This document shows positions 1 through 5,503 of a DNA stretch of 11,533 nucleotides, piece by piece; positions within the stretch are counted from its first letter, which is position 1, and the number at the start of each line of letters is the position of its first letter. The stretch comes from Alistipes sp. (lineage in GTDB: Bacteria > Bacteroidota > Bacteroidia > Bacteroidales > Rikenellaceae). A program made the translations under genes and the position numbers. Under the pieces are notes generated by a model. The model was not told the origin of the DNA, searched no databases, and worked only from the letters and a program-made list of their open reading frames with translations. The stretch spans positions 1-11,533 of the forward strand of contig JAQUZZ010000017.1 in the NCBI GenBank assembly GCA_028691095.1. The letters run 5' to 3'.

Positions 1-846
1 AGCGTTGACGTTGTGGGCATTCAGCCAATCGAAGATCATCGGGAAACGTTCGCGCAGATTCTCGACGCGCAACGAGTCGTGCGCCTCCTCAGACTCCGCA
101 GCCTCGATGACCTCATCGTAAATCTGATCGGTGAACTCCTCCAGTCGGCTAAAGTCGGAGGTCGTTAGCTCGAATCCGCTCACCTGTGTCGAATCCCATC
201 CGTTCAGGTGTTGCACGTTGCTCAGGTCGGTCAGTACGATCTGATCCAACTCTCCATAGGCCGCGTCGTAGATGCCACTGATACGGAAACGATCGCGTCG
301 TGGCGATTGTTGCAGAAACAGCATCCGCAGGGGGTCGCCCACCTCAATTTCCAAAAGATTGGCCAGTTTGCGCGAGATCAAGAGATCTTTGTAGCGCACC
401 GAGTCGCTGTGACGGGGTAGGGTTCCGGCCACCAAATGTTGGGCAAAGAAGGAGTCGTCGAACGTGGAGTCAACGCCCTTGAAGATGACGCCTGACACCG
501 CCTTGTCGCCTTGTGGAATCCCGATGGTGATGGCATAGGGGTAGACTCCTTTGAGATGTTGCACCTCCGACAGATGGTCGAGGAAGGGTTGATTGCGTGA
601 GATCGGGGCGGTTTCATACGAGGTGTTTCCCTCCAGATGGGTGACCTGAACATGAGCTCCGACTCCGCTGAGTCGACCGACGATCTCCTGTTTGAAGCCA
701 AAGATTACCGCCAAGGCGATGATCATCACGGCAGCTCCGATCGCCACGCTGAGCATTGCGATCTTGACCATTACGTTGTTTTTGCTGCCTCCGGTAGCGG
801 TGGTCATGCGGCGCGCCATGAAGTAGGCAAGATTCAGTTTTCCCAT
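1..846 (-). CDS. LolC/LolE-type (FtsX-like) ABC transporter permease, N-terminal part
   Basis: This is the first 282 codons of a gene that runs off the left edge; the frame stays open to base 1. The protein begins MGKLNLAYFMARRM, the short cytoplasmic lead typical of LolC/LolE-like permeases. One transmembrane segment follows at about residues 24-46 (VMVKIAMLSVAIGAAVMIIA and onward, then GFKQEI). The rest, to residue 282, reads as the periplasmic MacB-like core domain, with LSGVGAHVQVTH just after the membrane. The family usually has about 400 residues and three further C-terminal membrane helices, which would lie outside the window. LolC/E permeases work with a LolD-type ATPase to extract lipoproteins from the inner membrane, but in Bacteroidetes many such proteins are assigned only as FtsX-like permeases, so the substrate is inferred. 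The start at 846 gives the natural N-terminus. No clear ribosome binding site precedes it, which is common in this phylum. Confidence 0.85.
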   Translation of the reverse strand, partial: MGKLNLAYFMARRMTTATGGSKNNVMVKIAMLSVAIGAAVMIIALAVIFGFKQEIVGRLSGVGAHVQVTHLEGNTSYETAPISRNQPFLDHLSEVQHLKGVYPYAITIGIPQGDKAVSGVIFKGVDSTFDDSFFAQHLVAGTLPRHSDSVRYKDLLISRKLANLLEIEVGDPLRMLFLQQSPRRDRFRISGIYDAAYGELDQIVLTDLSNVQHLNGWDSTQVSGFELTTSDFSRLEEFTDQIYDEVIEAAESEEAHDSLRVENLRERFPMIFDWLNAHNVNA

Positions 847-961
847 GCAATGCTTTTGTGTACCTCGTGCGGTTGGATTGGGTCACTCCCTATCCTCTCC
901 CGCGTGTCACGGAATCCATAAGGGGATCCATTATTCTTATAGGCGAGCGTAAAACACGCTG

Positions 962-969
962 CAAATTTA
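962..969 (-). promoter_or_regulatory. Putative -7 box (TAAATTTG) for the permease gene
   Basis: Read on the minus strand, these bases are TAAATTTG, an exact fit to the Bacteroidetes -7 consensus TAnnTTTG. It lies about 116 bases before the permease start. No good TTTG -33 box is found 19-21 bases upstream, so this is a partial match. The same bases overlap the -33 region of the divergent dehydrogenase promoter. Confidence 0.4.
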
Positions 970-997
970 CAAAGTAACGTAAAATTTGATACTTTTG
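966..997 (+). promoter_or_regulatory. Putative sigma-ABfr promoter for the SDR gene
   Basis: TTTA at 966-969 (consensus TTTG) is followed by a 20-base spacer and TACTTTTG at 990-997, an exact match to TAnnTTTG. Transcription would start near 1003-1006, giving a leader of about 45-50 bases before the ATG at 1052. This supports 1052 as the start codon, because the alternative ATG at 1010 would lie almost at the transcription start. Confidence 0.5.
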
Positions 998-1051
998 CAT
1001 AAGTCTTGAATGATTTTCTCTCGGTGTAACGTCGATCCAAAATTGCAGAGT

Positions 1052-1822
1052 ATGAACAAAACGGCATTGGTAACAGGAGCTTCGTCGGGAATCGGAGCTG
1101 CAACGGCACGGGTTTTGGCGCAGCAGGGCTACAATCTGGTGATTACGGGTCGTCGTACCGATCGACTGCAACTCCTGTGCGATGAGTTGGAGCGACTCTA
1201 CGGCGTGCGGGTGCATGTGTTGGGCTTCGATATTCAGGATCGGTTTCAGACCGAGAATGCCCTGGAGGCGCTGCCCGACCATTTTCGACAGATTGATCTG
1301 CTGGTCAATAATGCCGGTTTGGCTGCCGGATTTGAGCATATCGACCAGGGAGATCCCTCCGATTGGGAGCGGATGATCGACACCAATGTGAAGGGACTCC
1401 TCTATGTGACCCGTGTGGTGTCACAGTGGATGATCGCGCGGGGTGAGGGAGGACACATTGTCAATATCGGTTCGATTGCAGGGACACAGCCCTATGAAAA
1501 CGGGGCGGTCTATTGTGCCTCCAAACATGCCGTGCATGCACTCTCTCAAGGTATGCGCGCCGATCTTTTGGAGTACGGCATCCGCGTTTCGGAGATCCGA
1601 CCGGGGATGGTGGAGACCGAGTTTTCGTTGGTGCGGTTTCACGGCGATCGACGTCGTGCCTCTGAGGTCTATCGTGGGGTCGAGCCGTTGACGGGCGAAA
1701 ATATTGCCGACATCGTGGGATGGGTTGTCTCATTGCCTCCCCATATCAACATCAATGATATTGAGGTGATGCCCTCGCAGCAGGCCAGTGCCTATCGAAC
1801 TTTTCGGAGTAAGAAGAAGTAG
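1052..1822 (+). CDS. Short-chain dehydrogenase/reductase, YdfG-like (NADP-dependent)
   Basis: A 256-residue classical SDR. The cofactor-binding TGASSGIG motif is at residues 8-15, ITGRR at 31-35 (two arginines where NADP-preferring members bind the 2'-phosphate), and NNAG at 86-89. The catalytic tetrad N112, S141, Y154 and K158 (YCASK) is complete, and PG at 184-185 follows. The overall pattern, including the FDIQD stretch after the third strand, resembles E. coli YdfG, which oxidises L-allo-threonine, serine and 3-hydroxy acids with NADP. The exact substrate cannot be read from sequence. The enzyme is expected to be a soluble cytoplasmic tetramer. The start was placed at 1052 rather than the in-frame ATG at 1010, because it puts the glycine-rich motif at the usual distance from the N-terminus and leaves room for the upstream promoter. 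The gene stands alone, divergent from the permease. Confidence 0.88.
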   Translation: MNKTALVTGASSGIGAATARVLAQQGYNLVITGRRTDRLQLLCDELERLYGVRVHVLGFDIQDRFQTENALEALPDHFRQIDLLVNNAGLAAGFEHIDQGDPSDWERMIDTNVKGLLYVTRVVSQWMIARGEGGHIVNIGSIAGTQPYENGAVYCASKHAVHALSQGMRADLLEYGIRVSEIRPGMVETEFSLVRFHGDRRRASEVYRGVEPLTGENIADIVGWVVSLPPHININDIEVMPSQQASAYRTFRSKKK

Positions 1823-1913
1823 GACTTGGAGCGCTTGCCCCCTCTCCTTGCCGATGCGTCGAAAAGAGGAATGCCTCTGCCGCATTATACTAAAAAGGGT
1901 GCAAATTTCGTTT

Positions 1914-2006
1914 TAAGCACAGCGTGCTTGCGATTGATTCGCAATCAACGCATCGGTATATCCGGTATATACCGACCAAGGGCTCAATAGTGCTTGGAAA
2001 TTACTT
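1914..2006 (+). repeat. Intergenic structured repeat, copy A
   Basis: About 93 bases in the 230-base gap between the dehydrogenase and the metallopeptidase. It opens with TAAGCACAGCGTGCT (1914-1928), an inverted repeat AGCAC-AGC-GTGCT. A second hairpin follows, GATTG (1932-1936) with CAATC (1942-1946), and a third pairs TCGGTATA (1953-1960) with TATACCGA (1968-1975). It ends in GAAATTACTT. A similar element of almost equal length lies at 8778-8869 in the same strand sense. The shared head is identical over 15 bases, and the final 28 bases differ at about five positions. This could be a REP- or MITE-like element, or a small structured RNA; I do not recognise the family. Bases 1823-1913 hold nothing clear beyond a weak GAGG/CCTC hairpin near 1866-1877. 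Confidence 0.6.
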
Positions 2007-2021
2007 ACAATGGTCTAAAAC

Positions 2022-2039
2022 TTGCACAGATGTGCGCAA
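2022..2039 (+). promoter_or_regulatory. Dyad just upstream of the metallopeptidase gene
   Basis: TTGCACAGATGTGCGCAA contains the perfect inverted repeat GCACA-GA-TGTGC (2024-2035) and ends 13 bases before the ATG at 2053. It could be an operator or a short leader hairpin. No binding protein can be named, and chance is possible for a dyad of this size. Confidence 0.25.
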
Positions 2040-2052
2040 ATAAAACAAGAAG

Positions 2053-2739
2053 ATGATAGGACCCATGAATATGGAGTGGTTGCTGATTATTGCAATCGGT
2101 ATTGTAGGACTGCTGGTACAGTTCAAATTGAAAGCGGTGTTCAAGAAGTATTCACAGGTGATGTTCCCCGGTGGATTGACCGGCAAGGACGTGGCAGAGC
2201 GTATGTTGCGGGATAACGGCATTCACGACGTGCAGGTGATCTCCACGCCCGGCCATCTGACCGACCACTACAATCCGGCTACCAAAACCGTCAACCTGAG
2301 CGAATCGGTGTACGGGAGCAACAGCGTGTCAGCGGCAGCAGTGGCGGCTCATGAGTGTGGTCATGCGGTGCAACACGCCCGGGAGTACGCTCCGCTGAAG
2401 ATGCGTTCGGCTTTGGTGCCGATGGTGAGCTTTGCCTCGCAATGGTCGATCTGGGTGATTTTGGCCGGCATCCTGACGATTCACACCTTTCCCGCACTCT
2501 TCTGGGTGGGGATTGGCATGATTGCGCTCTCGGCGCTGTTCAGCATTATCACCCTGCCGGTGGAGTACAATGCGTCGGCACGGGCGATGGAGTGGCTGAC
2601 TGGCAGCTATACGCTGCGGGGTGAGCAGGCGGCTCAAGCCAAGGAGGCACTCTCGTGGGCGGCACGTACCTATTTGGTCGCTGCATTGTCTGCGATTGCA
2701 ACGCTGATCTACTATATCGGGATTGCCCGTCGCGACTAA
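2053..2739 (+). CDS. YugP-like membrane zinc metallopeptidase (Zn_peptidase_2 family)
   Basis: A 228-residue integral membrane protein. A first hydrophobic segment spans about residues 8-24. The zinc site HECGH (residues 100-104, within AAHECGHAVQH) is followed by three further hydrophobic stretches at about 120-143, 147-168 and 205-224. E171 in PVEYNAS is the likely third metal ligand. This arrangement, and the length, match the YugP family (COG2738, PF04298), annotated as neutral zinc metallopeptidases of unknown substrate. The active site should face the cytoplasmic side or lie near the membrane surface, as in other membrane gluzincins, but that is inference. In-frame ATGs also occur at 2065 and 2071; 2053 was kept because AAGAAG lies directly before it, and the choice changes only six residues. 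It appears to be a single-gene unit ended by the hairpin at 2841-2875. Confidence 0.85.
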   Translation: MIGPMNMEWLLIIAIGIVGLLVQFKLKAVFKKYSQVMFPGGLTGKDVAERMLRDNGIHDVQVISTPGHLTDHYNPATKTVNLSESVYGSNSVSAAAVAAHECGHAVQHAREYAPLKMRSALVPMVSFASQWSIWVILAGILTIHTFPALFWVGIGMIALSALFSIITLPVEYNASARAMEWLTGSYTLRGEQAAQAKEALSWAARTYLVAALSAIATLIYYIGIARRD

Positions 2740-2840
2740 GCGCAAAGGGAGGGGCGATCTGCGCGACGCAGCAGCGTGCGTGAGGCCTATCCGCCCAAGA
2801 CATGAAGCTCAAGGCTAAAGTTGCGCAGACACGTAGCCGT

Positions 2841-2875
2841 AAAAAGGCTCGGATCGAAAGATCCGAGCCTTTTTT
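2841..2875. terminator. Bidirectional intrinsic terminator between convergent genes
   Basis: A perfect 15-base-pair stem, 2841-2855 with 2860-2874, closed by a GAAA tetraloop (2856-2859). The arms start with five A and end with a T run, so it can work on both strands. It lies about 100 bases after the metallopeptidase stop and about 75 bases beyond the methyltransferase stop. Confidence 0.85.
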
Positions 2876-2947
2876 GGGATGTAATACCGAGGGTCCGAGA
2901 GGTTGGCGATCGAAAGATGCCAGAGCAATCGATGCAAAGCCTTGCGG

Positions 2948-4321
2948 TTACATTGTGAGAATGCGCAGGTTTGGGGGGTAGAGGTTGTTGGTGCGCTGTC
3001 CGATGCGTTTGATCCATCCGATCCCTAAGCCCTCATAGCAGACGCGGTTGAGTCCTTCGGCGAAACGTTGAGGTTCGATCTCCTGTTTACGAAGATAGCG
3101 CAAGGCCATCTCTTGATCGAGGGATACCGAGGGCGTCTCATCCCGAAGATCATGGAAGAGCGCTAAGGCGTGTGCCGGTTTGAGTTTGGAGCCGAAGAAT
3201 TGTCCGAGGGGGACTCCGGAGTGGATCATGGTCAGGTTCTCCGCCAAGGTACGCATGGGAGCCACGGCGGCGGCATAATAGCCATAGACCGTATCGTTGA
3301 TCTTGTAGAATCGCATATACTCCGGTTGTCCCACCCATGCAGCGGCCTGTGCCGTCTCCTGCTTGCTGAGGCTTTGGAAGAGGGTTTTCCGAGGTTTCGG
3401 CGTGCGCTCGCGCAGGCGCCCCTCGCCCTTGCGAAGAATGGCCGTAAAGAAACCTTCGCCCTCGACACGATGGGGATAGAAGTGGAACACCGGAGCCTCC
3501 TGCACACGGTCGCAGACAACACCCCAAGCGTCGGGCGGTGGCGTGAGGGTGACCGGAGCACAATCGTATTGCGACTGAATCCAAGCGATGTTCTCCTCAT
3601 TCTCTTGCGGATTGAAGGTGCAGGTGCTGTAAATCAAGTAGCCTCCCGGGCGTAGCGTCGGCCAAATATCACTCAGAATTCGACGTTGCCGTGAGGCGCA
3701 GAGGGCTACATTCGACGCACTCCACTGGGATCGTGCATTCGGGTCTTTGCGGAACATTCCCTCACCGGAGCAGGGGGCATCGACCACCACCCAATCGAAA
3801 AAGTGCTCAAAGGCGGCAAAATGAGCCGGGTCGTTATGGGTGACCGCAATATTCCCGATTCCCCATTTGAGGGCGTTGTCGGCGAGTATGGAGGCGCGCG
3901 ATCGGATCACTTCGTTGGCGACCACCAACCCCTCGACACCAGCCAAGGTAGCAAGCAGGGTGCTCTTTCCTCCCGGTGCGGCGCAGAGATCCAGAATCCG
4001 TCGGGGCGTGGCACCCTCTTCAGCCACCTGCCGGAACAGGTACTCCAGAAACATGGAGCTGGCCTCCTGCACGTAATATCCTCCGCCGTGAAAGAGTGGA
4101 TCGAGGGTGAACGAGGGTCGCTCCGGAAGATAGTATCCATACCGACACCACGGCACGGCCGTGCCGGTGGGTGGGGTGTGAATCTTATAGGGATTGAAGC
4201 GAATGGAGACCGGGGAGGGGGTGTGCTGTAATGCCTCTTGGAGTTGCGAGGCCTCCGTTTCACCCAGTTGGAGCCGTAGGCTCTCTAAGAAGTCAGGGGG
4301 TAGTGTGGGATTTTCAGACAT
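2948..4321 (-). CDS. RsmF/NOL1-NOP2-Sun family rRNA cytosine-C5 methyltransferase
   Basis: A 457-residue protein that transfers a methyl group from S-adenosylmethionine to C5 of a cytosine in RNA, most likely 16S rRNA as for E. coli RsmF (YebU, about 480 residues). YVQEASSM is at residues 83-90. The SAM-binding motif DLCAAPGGK is at 111-119, DAPCSGEG at 181-188 with C184, and STCT at 232-235 with the catalytic C234; both cysteines of the m5C mechanism are present. The C-terminal part (about 300-457) carries the extra region of the RsmF branch, a PUA-like RNA-binding segment ending YEGLGIGWIKRIGQ. The gene is the last of a minus-strand operon after the kinase. Its ATG overlaps the end of the small ORF at 4314-4412, and no ribosome binding site precedes it, so it may be translated by coupling. 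The target base cannot be read from sequence. Confidence 0.9.
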   Translation of the reverse strand: MSENPTLPPDFLESLRLQLGETEASQLQEALQHTPSPVSIRFNPYKIHTPPTGTAVPWCRYGYYLPERPSFTLDPLFHGGGYYVQEASSMFLEYLFRQVAEEGATPRRILDLCAAPGGKSTLLATLAGVEGLVVANEVIRSRASILADNALKWGIGNIAVTHNDPAHFAAFEHFFDWVVVDAPCSGEGMFRKDPNARSQWSASNVALCASRQRRILSDIWPTLRPGGYLIYSTCTFNPQENEENIAWIQSQYDCAPVTLTPPPDAWGVVCDRVQEAPVFHFYPHRVEGEGFFTAILRKGEGRLRERTPKPRKTLFQSLSKQETAQAAAWVGQPEYMRFYKINDTVYGYYAAAVAPMRTLAENLTMIHSGVPLGQFFGSKLKPAHALALFHDLRDETPSVSLDQEMALRYLRKQEIEPQRFAEGLNRVCYEGLGIGWIKRIGQRTNNLYPPNLRILTM

Positions 4322-4412
4322 AGGAGTAAGCAGAGTCGTCCGCAGATTCGATGACAGGGAACCAGAAAAGGTCAGTCGGGTCGGAGGGAGACTTCTTGGA
4401 TTTAGGTTGCAT
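4314..4412 (-). CDS. Possible 32-residue small ORF coupling kinase and methyltransferase
   Basis: In the apparent 90-base gap between the kinase and the methyltransferase, a frame opens with ATG (4412-4410) that shares one base with the kinase stop, forming TGATG. It closes with TGA (4316-4314), inside the first codons of the methyltransferase, as ATGTCTGA. The peptide starts MQPKSKKSPSD, has a hydrophobic patch DLFWFPVIES near the middle and ends SAYSYV. AGAGG lies seven bases before the ATG, a fair ribosome binding site for this phylum. I do not recognise the product. It may be a real microprotein, or simply a coupling device that brings ribosomes to the methyltransferase start. Overlaps at both ends argue against pure chance, but its short length keeps confidence moderate. 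Confidence 0.4.
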   Translation of the reverse strand: MQPKSKKSPSDPTDLFWFPVIESADDSAYSYV

Positions 4413-5071
4413 CAGAGCGCCTCTTGGTTTGAGGGGGTGAGAGCTTCCGCTGTGGTATTGGATTGTTCTTGGTGCTTGAGGGTCTGGATGCGTTGCACAA
4501 CGGGATCCAACAGCGAAGGGTTGGCAATGAAATCGGTGTGATCGACGTCGATCACGATCACTTCACCGGAGTAGTTGTGTTCGATCCATTCGGTGTATTT
4601 TTGGTTGAGGCGTTCGAGGTAGGCCTCTTCGATGTTCATCTCATAGGCTCTACCGCGTTTCTGAATTTGATGGATCAGTGTGGGGACGCTGGCCTTGAGG
4701 TAAATCAGCAGGTTGGGAGTGGGAATCAGGGCGGTGGAGAGGTCGAAGATCTTCAGGTAGGTATCAAAATCGCGCGACGACATCCATCCGCTTTCGTGGA
4801 GATTGGCGGCAAAGATGTAGGCATCCTCATAGATCGTGCGATCCTGAATCAGATCGGCTCCGGTGGCCAGAATATCTTGGGCGTGGCGGATGCGTTGCCC
4901 CAAAAAATAGATCTGAAGATTGAACGACCAACGGGTCATATCTTCATAGAAGTCACCAATGTAGGGATTATCGACCTCCTCGTAGTAGGCGGTAATTCCG
5001 ATCCTTTCGGCGAGCAGCTGCGTCAGCGAAGTTTTGCCGCATCCGATATTTCCTGCAATGGCTATGTACAT
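4412..5071 (-). CDS. Deoxynucleoside kinase (dGK/dAK-like)
   Basis: A 219-residue kinase that phosphorylates deoxynucleosides at the 5' hydroxyl using a nucleoside triphosphate, a step of nucleotide salvage in the cytoplasm. The P-loop GNIGCGKT is at residues 7-14. EE at 31-32 and the DRT motif at 77-79 (QDRTIYEDAYIF) are the acidic and arginine residues of the family active site. The lid KRGRAYE is near 138-144. Length fits bacterial deoxyadenosine/deoxyguanosine kinases (about 200-225 residues). The last 20 residues are polar and probably disordered. The frame is open upstream to an ATG at 5188, but that would add 39 low-complexity acidic residues before the P-loop strand. MYIAIAGNIG at 5071 is the usual family start, so it was chosen. 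It is first in an operon with the small ORF and the rRNA methyltransferase. Which base is preferred cannot be decided from sequence. Confidence 0.88.
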   Translation of the reverse strand: MYIAIAGNIGCGKTSLTQLLAERIGITAYYEEVDNPYIGDFYEDMTRWSFNLQIYFLGQRIRHAQDILATGADLIQDRTIYEDAYIFAANLHESGWMSSRDFDTYLKIFDLSTALIPTPNLLIYLKASVPTLIHQIQKRGRAYEMNIEEAYLERLNQKYTEWIEHNYSGEVIVIDVDHTDFIANPSLLDPVVQRIQTLKHQEQSNTTAEALTPSNQEAL

Positions 5072-5084
5072 GATTTCGTAACTT

Positions 5085-5280
5085 CTGTTTCGCGTCCCTT
5101 GTAATCTGCCGTCTTCACCTCCGTCTTCCCATCCTCCGTGGTCTTTACCTTCGTTACCGTCATCCTCATCCTCTATCTTCACCCTCACCCGTCATCCTCT
5201 CCTCGATCCTCCTTACCTCCTTTGTCCCATCCTCTTGCACCCTCACTTCCGTTGTTCTGGCTCCTCCCTGTCGCTTCCGC
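5085..5280. repeat. Polypurine/polypyrimidine tract in the kinase leader
   Basis: On the plus strand about four of five bases are C or T (143 of 180 over 5101-5280), so the minus-strand kinase leader is strongly purine-rich. It contains many GAGGATG, GGAGG and GAAGACGG words in imperfect tandem. The tract includes several perfect Shine-Dalgarno-like AGGAGG cores far from any good start. It lies between the likely promoter near 5310 and the kinase ATG at 5071. It may form an unstructured leader, or it may be simple-sequence expansion. Confidence 0.6.
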
Positions 5281-5309
5281 TGGGTTGGCGCATTATAAGG
5301 CACTCTCTG

Positions 5310-5317
5310 CAAATTTA
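5310..5317 (-). promoter_or_regulatory. Putative -7 box (TAAATTTG) for the kinase-methyltransferase operon
   Basis: Minus-strand TAAATTTG matches TAnnTTTG exactly and is the same octamer seen before the permease gene. Only poor -33 candidates (TGTT or TTGC, 17-19 bases upstream) are present. Transcription from here would give a leader of about 230 bases. Nothing else recognisable was seen between 5318 and the hairpin at 5451. Confidence 0.4.
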
Positions 5318-5450
5318 CATCTTTTTTCCCAAAAGCAACACGTTGTGTGATTTAAGTGATTCAAAAGAAGAATTGAACCCCCTTTGCAAACAGAACTTCT
5401 TGGTGCGGTGCCGTTGGAGAGCCTCCCCTCGGCGTGGGCGTACAACAAGA

Positions 5451-5481
5451 AAGAGCCCCGCAGAATCACTGCGGGGCTCTT
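5451..5481 (-). terminator. Intrinsic terminator after the GH106 gene
   Basis: A perfect 13-base-pair GC-rich stem (5451-5463 with 5469-5481) has a five-base loop. On the minus strand it is followed by TCTTGTT. It begins 22 bases past the rhamnosidase stop codon. The plus-strand side also has TTTT, but no plus-strand gene ends here. Confidence 0.85.
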
Positions 5482-5503
5482 TTCAGTAAGTTTTTCGGGT
5501 CGA

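Noticed and set aside
1010..1051. Upstream start for the dehydrogenase
   Set aside because: It would put 14 unusual residues before the nucleotide-binding strand and lie almost at the predicted transcription start.
4463..5104. A 213-codon plus-strand frame
   Set aside because: It is antisense to the deoxynucleoside kinase, whose P-loop and DRT motifs are clear.
5138..5350. A 70-codon plus-strand frame rich in P, S and L
   Set aside because: It is a product of the pyrimidine-rich tract and has low-complexity composition with no domain.
5351..5450. Possible tRNA remnant or attachment site (stretch with TTGAACCCC)
   Set aside because: No cloverleaf arms can be drawn and no integrase or repeated flank is present.
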